In this document: in pieces, positions 32,527-43,735 of the stretch
How positions within the stretch are numbered: position 1 is the stretch's first letter
How the letters are laid out: each line of letters starts with the position of its first letter
Assembly (NCBI GenBank): GCA_038380435.1
Contig: JAWZYU010000009.1
Location: 69,159,901 to 69,223,900 of the forward strand
Origin: Ryuthela nishihirai
Lineage: Eukaryota; Arthropoda; Arachnida; Araneae; Heptathelidae
Length of the DNA: 64,000 bases
Direction: 5' to 3'
Notes under the pieces: model-generated
Database searches by the model: none
What the model was told of the DNA's origin: nothing
What the model saw: the letters and a program-made list of their open reading frames with translations, nothing else
Program-made: the position numbers and the translations under genes

Positions 32527-33063
32527 CACGTGGGCATCAGAAACTAAATTTCCAGAGAGATAGAGTGTGAAACTACACAATGAACAAAAAGGGTCCTGGT
32601 GATACTCTAATTTATGATGATAGGTCAGCGTTTACATCGCTTTATCGACTGCTTCTTAACAAGCACCTGTTTATGGTGTAAGGTAATCCGTTTCTCCTTA
32701 GAGTTCTTTTTTAACAGAAACTCACGGATACGGTGGCTTTCGTCAACAGAATAAGATAAATGTGGTGTGTTTAAAAACGATGCATCCACAGCATTGCATA
32801 GATCTCCGTGTTTAAATGAAGCAACTTCAAATTTATATTTTCACTTTATTACTCACAATAACAAATTCTGTAGCCACAGAGTAAAGACAGCAGAACGCAT
32901 GAAGTCAGCAGCCTCTTGTAAACAAAGCTTCATGCTCAGAGGTTTGTAAGTTCAAACTGTCAATTTCTCCAACCCATAAGGAAGTAGAGATAGTGACCAG
33001 GCTTTTAGAATTCAATTCAGAGCACGAAACAAAGCTTGAATTCGGGATCAGTATTTTTGCTCC
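32527..33063. other. Unannotated stretch
   Basis: Nothing recognised. Confidence 0.5.
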
Positions 33064-33071
33064 ATCTATAT

Positions 33072-33433
33072 CAGGCCGGTTCAATCCAAGTTTAGTGAAG
33101 AACCACTAGAGAAAAAGGAAATTATATTCTTAAAGATCTGCAGAAAAATTCTCTACTTAAAAAGCGAAAACATACATTTCTAATGAATAATAAATTGGGA
33201 AAAAAAGCAACATAGTTTTAGGGAATGAAAAAAATATCTTTATTAAAAAACAAAAATATGCATTTTTAATGAGTAATGAGTTGTCGAAATCGTTTAGTTA
33301 TATACCAAAAAACATTTGGTCTAATATTTGGAAGAAATCAGCCAGATTCAGTATATTGATATTTGTTTTATGAGCAGCAAGTTTTTCTGCAATGAGTCGC
33401 ATGCGGCTCATGAGCCGAGGTTGTACAGGCCTG
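33072..33433. mobile_element. hAT MITE, imperfect 8-bp TSD
   Basis: The left end CAGGCCGGTTCAATCC is matched by the right end GGTTGTACAGGCCTG. Flanks ATCTATAT (33064-33071) and ATCTATGC (33434-33441) match at 6 of 8. A sub-terminal GCATGCGGCTCATGAGCCG palindrome lies near the right end. Related copy at 17943-18275. Confidence 0.8.
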
Positions 33434-33523
33434 ATCTATGCCCATACATAGGCAGTCCACGGCTTGCGAACACGATCATAAAAATTTTTATATGCTGTTA
33501 TCGGCATTGCCACATTTGGCGTT

Positions 33524-33900
33524 GTTTGGGTTGTTATACCTCTGAGCGGCACTTTTTTGCACACAATGCGCTAAATGGCCAGGTCACAAGGACCCCGAAG
33601 GCTCATAGAAGGTTGGCGGAGGGGACCCACTGGAACAGCTGTTGGGAGACAGATGGTAGCCTCCCGTCAAGGCCATCCAGTGTGTTCTTTAACGTGCACA
33701 GGATATGGCTCTCCCGCACACGGGACCACAGCTTAACGTCTCATCCGACGGACGGGGCCTTTCCAAGCCCTTCGATGTCCCCTACTGACCGAGGGCAGGG
33801 CAGTCAGTTTTGTGGAGATTAATCTCAACGCTGATCCAGCTGGGACTCGAACCTAGGAACTATAGATTACGAACCTGGCGCGCTACCGACTGAGCCACCA
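33524..33900 (-). mobile_element. SINE1, full length, 10-bp TSD
   Basis: Complete reversed copy. The TSD ATTTGGCGTT is at 33514-33523 and 33902-33911. Confidence 0.95.
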
Positions 33901-34011
33901 TATTTGGCGTTAAAAACATTAAAGAGTTTCTTTCAGTCGGTTCTAAATTAAGTATCTCTTGCTTCGTGTTCCCATTAGACTCATGATTACATGACTTCTT
34001 CTTTGATATAT

Positions 34012-34185
34012 ATAACGTATACAGGGTATAACTCTCCGGCACACTGCCCGCAACTTCACTTCTTATCTGACGGACGACGACCTTTTCAATCCCATCTGTG
34101 CGCCTTTTCTGACAGAGGGCCGGATGGAGAGTTAAATATTAATGCTGTCAAAGTTGGAACTCGAACCTAGGAACTGCTGATTTTT
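34012..34185 (-). mobile_element. SINE1 5' part, old variant
   Basis: Only the half from the core (ACAGGGTATAACTCTCCGGC) to the tRNA head (GGAACTCGAACCTAGGAACT) remains. It has the GAGGGCCGG...TTAAATATT variant body also seen at 31620-31998. Confidence 0.8.
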
Positions 34186-34240
34186 TTATAATTAACCGCT
34201 ATGTGTCAATCTATACATTACGAAATTTTACACTCTGCAG

Positions 34241-34631
34241 TTGGGTTGGGTTATTTTACCGCTGAGTGGCACTATAATGGTCTAAGTGGCCAGGTCACAA
34301 GAATCCCAGTAGCTCAGAAAAGGTTAGTGAAGGTTCCATCTGTCTTCAAGTAGCATTGAATAGCTGCTAGAAGACAGACGGAAGCCTCCCGTCAAGGGCG
34401 TCCAGTTTGTTCTTTAACGTGCATAAGGTATGGCTCTCCTGCACGTGGGACCATGGCTTAACATCCCAATCCGATGGACGGCGGCCTTCCAAAGCCCAAC
34501 TGTGACCCTCTATCTCATTGACGGCAGAACGGGAGCTGAGATAATTCTCAACGCAGGCACAGCTCAGACTCGAATCAAGAAATTTCAGATTACGATCCTT
34601 TCACGCTACCGACTGAGCCAAACCCCGACCC
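34241..34631 (-). mobile_element. SINE1, diverged full-length copy with internal insertion
   Basis: Tail complement GGTTGGGTTATTTTACCGCT, core TTCTTTAACGTGCATAAGG, head TACCGACTGAGCC. An extra segment (CTGTCTTCAAGTAGCATTGA, about 34339) partly duplicates the CTGTTGGGAGACAG region. Confidence 0.88.
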
Positions 34632-34639
34632 GCATTTTA

Positions 34640-35150
34640 CAGTTATTCTACGATTGGATATTTTATAAAGATGGATGTATTATGAGAGAAAAATTCATCT
34701 GGGATATTAGTATCTCATTTCGGACCCGGAAAGGGCAAGACATGACTAGGCCTGGGTCCTATTTCCGTTTTCTCTTGCAGCAGAATCGCGAGTACAGCAA
34801 TTGGTTTCTCTCTCAGGATAGAATCAATACGTAATATCAAAGGAATGGATATTAGCTTTTGGATTGTAAAAAGACAGTCATTGGCTTGTGCATAAGGTTC
34901 CTAAAGGCTCACTGATGTGAACTTCGTGCTAGTTTGAGGTAAAGCGGGTCAATTAATACAATGAAGTGTAAATAATAGTTTGATGTAAAGCAGGTAGTTT
35001 GAGGTAAGCAATGAAGTGTAAATAATTGCAATTGGATTGTCCTCGTTATACTCCCACCATTAACCTGAGATATTTTTTTCAAAATGTGTTCTTCACACGA
35101 GTTAAAAACATCCAGTCCCTTTGAGAGTTAATAACTGCATCAAGCATTAG
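34640..35150. other. Unannotated stretch with a 60-bp tandem duplication
   Basis: AGTTTGAGGTAA...AATGAAGTGTAAATAAT occurs twice (about 34932 and 34991). No gene recognised. Confidence 0.5.
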
Positions 35151-35154
35151 AATT

Positions 35155-35880
35155 TTTGCAAAATATTAAGATGGAGAACTGGTACTGCAAAGTTAAACAT
35201 CTACTTATACAAGATAGAGGAATCAGATAGCGCAAACTGTATTTACTGTAACTGTGAAGAAACTATTTCATATATTTTATTGAACTGTTCACATTATGAC
35301 AAAGAAAGTAAAATTTATTCTCAGCAATTATCTCAACTCGGAATAAATCAGTTTACATGATATGTTGAATTTTCCAGTAGATGACGTCAGAAATGCAAGT
35401 TACAACTTTCTTATTAACTTCCTGCTCCCAACTTCTTTGTGTAACAGGATATAACCGGATTTCCCCTCAACAATGGGAAAGCTCAACCAATCAGATTTCA
35501 ATTTCTATGGTTACAGTTTTTAATTCAATCTTTCTACTTTAACCTTCTGTAACGGAAATTTGTTCCTTCACAGCCTGACTTTGGTAGTGAATACGTGTAA
35601 TATGTATGCACATATTAAATATATCATTATTACTCAGATCTTTTATTTTCAAACTTTAAATTATTATTTATTTATTTTACTATTAAGCATAAAACTATTA
35701 AATTAATTAACTATGACACTTCGTTGAATAATGACAACTAATATGTTTGATATGTATAATATTTAAAATATTCTCTTGTTTTTCTTTATACCTTTTGTAT
35801 TGTTTTTAACTGAACCTGGTGTAGAAGGGCCTGGCCCTAACATCACCATGGTTTTTAGGTATATAAATAAATAAATAAGA
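35155..35880 (+). pseudogene. Non-LTR retrotransposon 3' end (zinc knuckle and tail)
   Basis: A conceptual frame at about 35160-35335 reads TGTAKLNIYLYKIEESD and then CIYCNCEETISYILLNC. This is the C-terminal knuckle region that follows RNase H in Jockey/R1-like LINEs. A 3' UTR of about 500 bp follows. It ends near 35880 in ATAAATAAATAAATA, a typical short-repeat LINE tail. 5'-truncated. It differs in sequence from the LINE ending at 8170. Confidence 0.7.
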
Positions 35881-35901
35881 GTATGACAGAGTTTACAAAA
35901 G

Positions 35902-36247
35902 GTTGGGTTGAATTGTTTAACCTCTGAGCGATACTTTTTTTGCACACTCTAAGTTAAACGGCCAGGTCACAAGGACCCCGGAGGCTCAGAGAAGGTTAGG
36001 GGGGGGGACCTACTGGAACAGTTGTTGGGAGACTGATGGTAGCTTCCGGTCAAAGACATCCAGCGTGCTCATGATATGGCTCTCCCGCACATGGGGTCAC
36101 GGCTTAACGTCCCATCCGACTGAAGGGGGCCTTTCCAAGCCCAACGTATCTCCTACTGACCGTGGGCAGAGTGGGAAGTTGTGCGGAGATAAATCTCAAT
36201 GCCGACTCAGCTGGGACTCGAACGTGGGAACTGCAGATTACCAGCCA
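35902..36247 (-). mobile_element. SINE1, head truncated
   Basis: Tail complement GGTTGGGTTGAATTGTTTAA; the core is shortened (CATCCAGCGTGCTCATGATA, losing TTTAACGTGCACAG). The head stops in the anticodon arm region (CTGCAGATTACCAGCC). Confidence 0.9.
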
Positions 36248-36387
36248 TCTACAAAAGGAAAACTATACGAAAAATTCAACAATGGATTTAGAAAGATCGG
36301 TGGTTTGGCAATGATTCTAAGTAAAAGCGAAATTGTAAAATTGCTGAGCTCTGATATGGTGAGAGACGAATTCGCTTCTCAAAGGGG

Positions 36388-36810
36388 AATTGATTGGTTC
36401 AGTGGATAGTGCTCCAGGTTGGTAATCAGGTTCGAGTCCCAACTATACCAGCTTTTGGATTCATCTACGATAACTCTAGCTCCGTGTTCGATGACAGAGA
36501 GGACACCGATGGTCTTGGAAATTTCACCATCCGTCCGAGGGTTACAGTGGTCCCGTGTGCAGGAGATCCATACCGTGTGACCGTTAAAGAACACGCTAAA
36601 TGGCCATGGAGAGCAGGCTATCATCTGTCACCTAAGAGATGTCCACTGAAGATCTAAGAGATGTCCACTGAAGATCTAAGAGATGTCCACTGAAGATCTA
36701 AGAGATGTCAGTGTCTTCCTCTCTTTTTTCTCTGAGCCCTTGTGTGCTTATAACCTTGTCATTTAGCCCATTGTGTGAGGGGAAAAAAGTGCCGTGAAAC
36801 AATCCAACCC
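36388..36810 (+). mobile_element. SINE1, old, with an internal 22-bp tandem array
   Basis: Head TTGGTTCAGTGGATAGTGC (anticodon part shortened), B box GGTTCGAGTCCC, core CGTTAAAGAACACGC, tail GTGAAACAATCCAACCC. Within the body, AGATGTCCACTGAAGATCTA recurs in tandem three times (36647-36711), starting from the family sequence that normally reads TGTTCCAGTGG. Confidence 0.88.
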
Positions 36811-36814
36811 TTTT

Positions 36815-37908
36815 TTAAAACTCAATAAAAATCAGTATTTAAATTGGTGCATCAAAAAAAAATCAGTATTTAAATTGGTGCATTTAAATTGGTGGTTCTG
36901 TTATTTGAATAAAAGCGAGTTATATTAATCTTAAACTTTTGTAATGTAAATTAAACATCTTGATTAAAAGGTTACTGTGAAGCCCAAGAATCCTACGAAG
37001 CCTGATCCTGCAGAGATGAGTTGCTTACTCAAGAACCTCTTCCTGTGATATTGATCTCTTCCTCTCCTCTCCCCCCCCCCCACCTCCCGTGACATCCTGC
37101 AGAGTACGAATATTACAAGTTGGGTAGGATTAGAATTTTAGAAATTCCTATTATCCTGGAAGATTTAGCATACCTCTAAATATTCCATGTTGTTCTTATA
37201 GAAGACACCAATTTCTGCCTGTGTTCTAAAATGCATATATAAAATATAAATGATGAAAGAAGTATGGAAAGTAATAAATATTACAAATTATTAGTGGTAA
37301 AAGCTTCTTAAAAGCACTACCTTGTTTTTTGTCTTTAAACGGCTGATGGCGCTCGCGGTTTTGCTGTTTTCCCAAGTGTGATGGGATTGTTCAAAAGAAA
37401 ATTAAATATTTATTTTATTTATTTCAGTATCAGATTCCAGTCGCAAAAAAAATAACAAATTTGTTTCATTGTTAATAAAACAAGCTTCAAAATTTCTCAT
37501 ATATCAAAATTTGCATTTGCTAATAATTTTGAACAATGCAAAGTTTGCCTTAATAAGCTTAAATTTTTGAAACGAAACATTCGCATTCAAAGATGGAATA
37601 GCTAGTTTAAACGTTACTTATAAAAAGAGAAGAATATCTTACAAAATTTATGCTGCACCTAATTCAAATGGATTTTCTAAACTAAACGCAATAAAAATTA
37701 AGTTTAAAGTAGCTTTAATTCAACCTATACAATTATAATGTAAAAATAACAAAACAACAATACCTACATCAAATTTATTTTGATGCTTAAGATTAAAGAA
37801 TTAATTATAAATTATATGCAAATGGTCAATTTTTTATGACAGGAAGAAAAGGGCGTAGGGTGAGTGACAATTGGAAAGATTGTGAGGAGACTATGAGAAT
37901 GCGCAGTG
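36815..37908. other. Unannotated stretch with repeat seeds
   Basis: A short tandem repeat (ATCAGTATTTAAATTGGTGC, twice) sits at about 36830-36890. The 28-mer at about 37480-37508, starting CAAGCTTCAAAATTTCTCAT, equals the first unit of the minisatellite array beginning at 37909, and may be its seed. Confidence 0.5.
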
Positions 37909-38457
37909 CAAGCTTCAAAATTTCTCATATATCAAAAGCTTTAACGGTTCCCATATATCAAAAGCTTCAACAATTTCCATATATCAAAAGCTTCAACAGT
38001 TCCCATACATCAAAAGGTGCATGGAAATGTTTGTGAATTGAACAATTCCCATATACCAAAAGTTTCAGCAGTTCCCATACATCAAAAGCTTCAACAGTTT
38101 CCATATATCAAAAGTTTCAACAATTTCCATATATCAAAAACTTCAACAATTTCCATATATCAAAAGCTTCAACAGTTCCCATACATCAAAAGGTATATTG
38201 AAATTTTTGTGAATTGTACAATTCACATATACCAAAAGCTTTAACAGTTTCCATATATCAAAAGTTTCCATATGTCAAAATTCAAGTTTCCATATGTCAA
38301 AAGCTTCAACAGTTCCCATAGATCAAAAGGTGTATGGAAATGTTGGTTAATTGAATAATTCCCATATACCACAAGCTTTAACAGTTCTCATATATCAAAA
38401 GTTTCAGCAGATCCCATATATCGAAAGCTTCAACAGTTCACATTCATCAAAAGGTTA
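37909..38457. repeat. 26-bp minisatellite with higher-order structure
   Basis: Unit core: AGCTTCAACAGTTCCCATAT followed by ATCAAA, with a 26-bp period (for example CATAT at 37926, 37952 and 37978). Every few units a distinct spacer of about 30 bp interrupts (GGTGCATGGAAATGTTTGTG and variants near 38016, 38192 and 38329). This gives a higher-order repeat of roughly 135-180 bp. An open frame of 60-75 codons runs through some units, but it is a period-26 artefact. Confidence 0.92.
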
Positions 38458-38464
38458 TTGACAG

Positions 38465-39445
38465 GGGATTTATGTCAATGATCTCTAAATACGGTTGATG
38501 TGTTAAATGCATTGTCTTGAGAGGTGTCATTTATGCCGAGAGGCGGATTGACCTATTTGAGGGATCGAGAGACTCCTCGGTAGGCCGATGGGATAGTAGG
38601 CCACCACATTCACTGATGTAGCGTCTGTACAACGATTTTTGCTTCTGTTTCATAAAAAGTGTAATTTTAAAATTATTATAATAACCAAATCAATCCGTGG
38701 CCTATTTTGCTGATATTCCCATATAAGGGGAAGTCACGCCTTCCTCACAGATCTTCTGCTATGGAATATTAAACTGAATGTCAGACCTCTGCGGCAAGCA
38801 GCTGCTTGAGGATTTTCATTTTATATCGGTATAATATTTCAAATTATTCTATTTTTGCGCGGATTAATAAGACAGTTTGTTATTGACTGATTACTGCAAT
38901 TTTTTTCTGTAAGAATCCTCCTGATGAGCAAATAATCGCTATCTTAACAAAAAAAAATAAAATACATATAAGGTTTCTAAAATATATTTAAAAAATAATG
39001 AAATAAATAGCATTTTATAATATGGGCCGTTTTATTGAAAAACTCCCTTGGAAAGACTTGAATCCGCTCCAGCTCACATTGCACCACTGATATACTGTAC
39101 ATAGAATGATTGGCACTTCGCATCCCTTAGCCTAGGCACTTCTTCATGCCCTTCTTCATTTCATGACAGAACACGAAGATAAAAAAGATTTACAAATTAT
39201 TTTTGTTTGTTTGCAAATCCGTGTCGTAACAATCTGCTAACCTTGGTTCCTACAGCCAAACAGAAGGTAAAGTTAGATTCGTTCGATGCAAGATTAAATT
39301 AATTACTCTTAATTTTATAAAAAAGGTGAAAAATATAGTTAATTATATCTCATTATTGTAGTGTGCAATTTATATATATATATTTTTTTATCACAAAAAA
39401 AGTTTATATGAAAAATGTTTTTACTAATGTCGATTTGATAATATT
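38465..39445. other. Unannotated stretch containing a SINE2 fragment
   Basis: Apart from the SINE2 3' fragment listed separately, nothing is recognised. Confidence 0.5.
38738..38813 (+). mobile_element. SINE2 3' fragment
   Basis: CACAGATCTTCTGCTATGGA, TGTCAGACCTCTGCGGCAAG and CAGCTGCTTGAGG match the SINE2 tail. No head. Confidence 0.85.
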
Positions 39446-39460
39446 ACTTCTAGATATTTC

Positions 39461-39848
39461 GGGGCGGGGGTGGCTCAGTCGGTAGCGCGCCAGGCTCGTA
39501 ATCTGTAGTTCCCAGGTTCGAGTCCCAGCTGGGTCAGCGTTGAGATTTATCCGCAAAATTCCCCGCCCTGCCCGCGATCAGTAGGGGACACCGATGGGCT
39601 TGGAAAGGCCGCCGTCCGTCGGATGGGACGTTAAGCCGTGACCCCGTGTGCGGGAGAGCCATGCCCTATGCACTTTAAAGAACACGCTGGATGGCCTTGA
39701 CGGGAGGCTACCATCTGTCTCTCAACAGCTGTTCCAGTATGTACCCTCCCCCAACCTTCTCTGAGCCTTCGGGGGTCATGTGACCTGGCCATTTAGCCCA
39801 TGGTGTGCAAAAAAGTGCCTCTCAGAGGTAAAACAACCCAATCCAACA
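39461..39848 (+). mobile_element. SINE1, young full-length copy, 15-bp TSD
   Basis: Starts GGGGCGGGGGTGGCTCAG. The TSD ACTTCTAGATATTTC is perfect at 39446-39460 and 39849-39863. Confidence 0.96.
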
Positions 39849-39864
39849 ACTTCTAGATATTTCT

Positions 39865-40429
39865 ATCTTAAAGATTAATGAAATAATAGAAGAAATAATC
39901 TTAGTGCATGTTATAATATGCAAACAAATATCTGATTCATTATTTATCCTTTGCTACATGATTCATAAATACAAAAATCCTTTGATTTTATTAACAATCC
40001 TGCATTTTCATTATACTTTCTGTTTTCCAAAAAGCTGAGGAATCCATTTATCTCTATAAAGAGCTGAAGAGATCTAATCGTGCATTGCAGTTGAGAAGCC
40101 AAACTATGTAGCATGTTTTATAGATTCTTTCACAAGCAAACTAATTCAGGCTGCATAGTAACGCGTCAGAAATTTGTTATAACAAATACGTAACCCAACG
40201 CCATAAGATTTGAAGAAACTTTTGAAAAGCTCAGCCCTTTTTGAAACAGTAAAACTTTTACGAGGTGCAATAAAACTTTTACGAGTGAAGTGAATTATGA
40301 ATACCGTCTCTTTTTTTTTACATTTAACGAGATTTCACTTTAAACGTGTCTTTATTTTGCCTGACTTTCGAAGAAAAACGACTTGCTCTATTTAGGATTA
40401 TTTTGCATAAACATATTTGCTTTTTTTCC
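39865..40429. other. Unannotated AT-rich stretch
   Basis: Nothing recognised. Confidence 0.5.
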
Positions 40430-40763
40430 TCTCCTCCTAATGGGGGTGGATAATGTTATCCCCTCCCATTTATAATCTTTTAATTTATCATTTATTAGTC
40501 CATAATTAATTCTGAGCATGTAATCTTTAATATCATTATTTCTTTTGTCAAAATTTTTATTTTCCTTATGTCTAATTTTAACTACTTATAGGATAATGAT
40601 CCGTAATCGGCATTTTATATACCGCAGCTTGTACATTAATTCTATTGTTAATTTAATTTTTTATATTTTATTTTTGTTAATCCTGCTGACAAGCCATAAG
40701 GCTTAGCGGGGTAATCTATGTATATAACCATACTAAGGCTTAATAAAGATATTATTATTATTA
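40430..40763 (+). mobile_element. LINE 3' UTR and tail fragment
   Basis: A non-coding tail with CCATAAGGCTTAGCGGGGTA and GGCTTAATAAAGAT ends in ATTATTATTATTA. This is a 3' end with polyadenylation signal and simple-repeat tail like CR1/Jockey-type LINEs. The upstream limit is uncertain. It directly abuts an oppositely oriented LINE fragment. Confidence 0.55.
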
Positions 40764-40776
40764 AGCAATGCATGGT

Positions 40777-41380
40777 CTAAAAAACCTGGATATTATGGAC
40801 CTCTCTAGTAGCAATATTTATCATTGACTCATATCCATACATAGCAGTCAGATTTAGATATTCATTTACAAGGTTGGAAGTATTTACTAACAAATCCATA
40901 TTTATATCACCAGTTATAATAACGTTTCTTGTGTTTAACTCCTGCATAATATGCTCTAATTCATTCATAAAATCAGATGGTGAATAATTGTGGGAACGGT
41001 AGATTGCAATTTCTCATATTTCACCTAATGAAAGCTCTATATGGAGTATGCTGTTTGTGTTTGGTTATGGTCTATGGTTAAAGTGAATATGAGATTTAAC
41101 ATATATTATTACTCCACCAGCTTTATTATATTGTCTACAGTTACAATATGTTAATCTGATAAAGATCAACCTCATCTTCCTTAATCCAGATTTCTGTCAA
41201 TATCATGCAATCAAATTCATAATCTACAGAGTTTATAAACAATTCGAAAAGTTCAAAATTGGATCTTAAACTTCTAATATTTATATTTAAAACCTTTAGA
41301 CTATTGATATCAATTGTTCCCAAAAATGCAGTTAAATCAGATTCTTCAGTGATTGCCATTCTATTATCATCGTCTGCCAT
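40777..41380 (-). pseudogene. LINE ORF2 start: apurinic-like endonuclease, truncated
   Basis: Starts MADDDNRMAITEESDL at 41380. LKVLNINIRSLRSNFELF then matches the N-terminal endonuclease motif (usually L-N-N-RSL-N), followed by FDCMILTEIWI, the catalytic-glutamate segment (normally LTETWL). After broken sequence, NVIITGDINMDLL (about 40930) carries the GDFN-like motif. It stops at 40777 near IATREVHN. The reverse transcriptase is absent, so this is a 3' loss, the opposite of the usual LINE 5' truncation. Confidence 0.75.
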
Positions 41381-41387
41381 TAATTGT

Positions 41388-41894
41388 CAGAGAATTTATC
41401 AAAGTCTACTTCAATGTGAGCCAAATTACGTGTTCGAGAGTTTATCCAGGTCTACCTCATTATTTATGCGTAAAATTTTAGATACATCGGATTCCCTCAA
41501 GAAGGTTTTCCCATCCTTAACCCATGCATACTTGCACTTCAATCTTTGTTTACACTGCTTTGTTTTTTAAAGAAGTTTTTGATTTCTAGGTGTTTAGATG
41601 CTCCTTCAGAAAAATTTTACTTTCTCTAAATTTTGGATTAATATATTTACAATTTAGATAATATTTTGCTTTTTTGTTACCTTCCAATCAATAGTCCCTA
41701 ATTACTTTACTTTTAAATTTTACAATTATGTTTTTAATTTTATTTCTGTTGGTAGCCGGAACTCTATGCGCTACAACTATATCACCTTCTGTTATTTTAA
41801 CTCTAATCTTATCAGCTATTTTGTTAAGAATGGTACCCATATTTTCCCCAGGGCAGGCCGTTTTCTTCTCCGCAAAATGGCTGCCCCTGGTCAC
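41388..41894 (-). pseudogene. LINE ORF1 C-terminal part (FP-like domain)
   Basis: The open segment 41688-41894 contains VKITEGDIVVAHRVPATNRN and KNIIVKFKSKVIRDY. Downstream the frames are broken, but KYAWVKDGKTFLRES and ILRINNEVDLDKL can be read just before the ORF2 start. This arrangement resembles the baculovirus-FP-like C-terminal domain found in ORF1 of arthropod LINEs (family knowledge). It lies immediately upstream of the ORF2 remnant on the same strand, so both belong to one element. Confidence 0.65.
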
Positions 41895-41943
41895 TATGGG
41901 ACACCGATGGGCTTAGAAAAGCCGCCTTCAGACGGATGAGACA
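41866..41943 (+). mobile_element. SINE1 fragment
   Basis: TTCTCCGCAAAATGGCTGCC, GGACACCGATGGGCTTAG and CAGACGGATGAGAC match the stretch between head and core. It is cut off where the Tc1-like pseudogene region begins. Confidence 0.75.
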
Positions 41944-41957
41944 AGAATACAAAGAAA

Positions 41958-42995
41958 TTAGTATTTTGTGTAGCCACCATGAGCGGCAATAACCGCTGCT
42001 ACACGGTCCGGCATTGAGAGGATGAGACGTCGGATATGTGTTTGGGGGATATCAGTCCATGAAGTTTCGATTCGTAGCCAAAGTTCATTTGTTGTAGCAG
42101 CTGCTGGTGTCTGGTATGCTATCCATCGTGAGATCATGGACCAGACATGTTCAATTGGGGACAGATACTGTGAACGCGCAGGCCAAGGCAGAAGTGTCAC
42201 ATAGTGGTTATCCAGGAATTGTTGGATGATGCATGCCACATGTGGTCGGGCATTGTCCTGTTGGTAAATGACACCAGAGAGCTCTTGAAGATAAGTTACG
42301 ACCACAGGCTCTAACACCTCAGTGATATAACGCTGGCTGTTCAAAGTACCGGTAATGTGTATGAGGCACATGCGTGAGTCGAGGCCAATAGCACCCATTA
42401 CCATAACACCAGGGGCCAGATCTGTATGGTGTTGCATCATGCACGTCTCACTGAGCCTGTCGCCACGGTACCGCCAGATACGGATTCGTCCATCTTGGTG
42501 CTGCATACTGAACTGGGATTCGTATGAAAAGACGAAGCGATGCTATTCACATATCCATGCGCGACGTTTTTGGCACCATTGCAGTCACATACACCTGGTT
42601 GTAGAGTGAATGGTAGCCGAAGCAATGGCCACCTATCAAAGATGCCCCGATGCTGCAGACAACATCGAACCATACGTGTGGACACTGGTTGATGTGCAAT
42701 ACACCCTAACTATTGAGCTAAGGTGTTTGAGGTGGCGTTATAATCATTCAAATCATGTGCACGAAGTGTCTATCCTCTCGTTCGTTTGTGTGACAAAACC
42801 ATTGAGATCTCTCACGTCGGTGAGTTCGTTCCTCCTCTACCCATTGACGCCATATTCTCATCACTGTGGCAGCATTCCGTCCAACACGAGCACCGATGTC
42901 TCAGTACGATAATCCGTCTTCCCGTGATCCCACAATTCTCATTCGATCAAAGTCGGAAACTGGTCGTATGGTTGCTGTGTTCTTCGACGGGGCAT
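41958..42995 (-). pseudogene. Tc1-family transposase, DD34E, broken
   Basis: The start is the ATG complementary to 42993-42995 (MPRRRTQQPYDQF). Helix-turn-helix-like sequence follows (RNAATVMRIWRQWVEEE, GRPR-like region not clear). Frameshifts and stops occupy 42500-42770. The C-terminal 182 codons are open and include the catalytic D in YQQDNARPHVA and the E in LSPIEHVWSM, with 34 residues between them. It ends AAHGGYTKY, next to the SINE1 fragment. I could not identify convincing TIRs, so element boundaries are not given. Confidence 0.88.
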
Positions 42996-42999
42996 GCTT

Positions 43000-43440
43000 G
43001 ATCCTTTAGTGCGCAAAAACTGCGAGCAAACACAATTCCAGTGCCTTACATTGGCTCTTTGTAATCTCCTCTTATACCACTACCAGGGGGCATTACTGTC
43101 ACACGTGATGTGCGTATGTGCTGCACTTTGAATCATTTAAACATTCTCCCATGGGCTAACCATCATACATATTTTGGGACAATCTGATGAGTTCTTCCTG
43201 GTGCGGCACTTTTAATGGCCAGCAGTGTATTATCAATATGTTGAGATACCGCTTTTCTCAGTTCGAGTCGTGGATAAAGAATAGATGATTTCTTTCTGTT
43301 ACCATTATGTTACTGTTGAAGTCTGCCCTTTGATAGTTGTAGATTCCGCCTTCTATAGTTCGAGTCCTGGATGAGACATAGATGTTTTCATTCTGATATA
43401 TATATATTGTCTTCCTGTTGAAGTCTTGCTAGTTTTATCT
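43000..43440. other. Unannotated stretch, probably the 5' flank of the Tc1-like element
   Basis: No gene recognised. GAGTCGTGGATAAAGA (about 43265) and GAGTCCTGGATGAGACATAG (about 43363) are similar and mark an imperfect duplication of about 100 bp. Confidence 0.45.
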
Positions 43441-43446
43441 CCAGGG

Positions 43447-43735
43447 ATGGATAGTTAAGGACTCCAAATGTTTAGAAAAGTTTAAGGGAAGGGGACCCAC
43501 TTGACAACTGTCAGGAGACAGATGGTATCCTCTCGTTATAGCCCCAGCGTGGCTCTCTCCTTCACACACGGCCACGGCTTGACGTCCTATCCGACGGACA
43601 CTAGTTTTTCAAAGCCCATTGGTGTCTCCTACTGATTGAGACAGGGAGGGGAGTTTTGAGAAGATAAATCTCAACTTTGGTCCAGGTGAGACTCAAACCT
43701 GAGAACTGCAAATTACGAGTCACCTCGCCCTTAAC
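43447..43735 (-). mobile_element. SINE1, old, tail truncated
   Basis: Core and head complement present (GGCCACGGCTTGACGTCCTA; GAGACTCAAACCTGAGAACT). The tail part GGTTGTTTTACCTC is missing, and the core CTTTAACGTGCAC has been deleted. Confidence 0.85.

Noticed and set aside
37836..38244. Repeat-containing protein (units like FPYIKSFN)
   Set aside because: The frame follows a 26-bp period that is not a multiple of three and breaks repeatedly. It is minisatellite DNA.
37909..38457. CRISPR-like array
   Set aside because: Units are contiguous and diverged, spacers are not unique and the genome is eukaryotic.
40430..41894. Twin-priming inversion of one LINE
   Set aside because: In twin priming the inverted 5' part lies upstream of the sense 3' part and the tail is outermost. 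Here the tail lies at the junction between the pieces.
41943..43150. Defined ends for the DD34E Tc1-like element
   Set aside because: No convincing complementary termini with TA were found by eye; only the transposase pseudogene is annotated.
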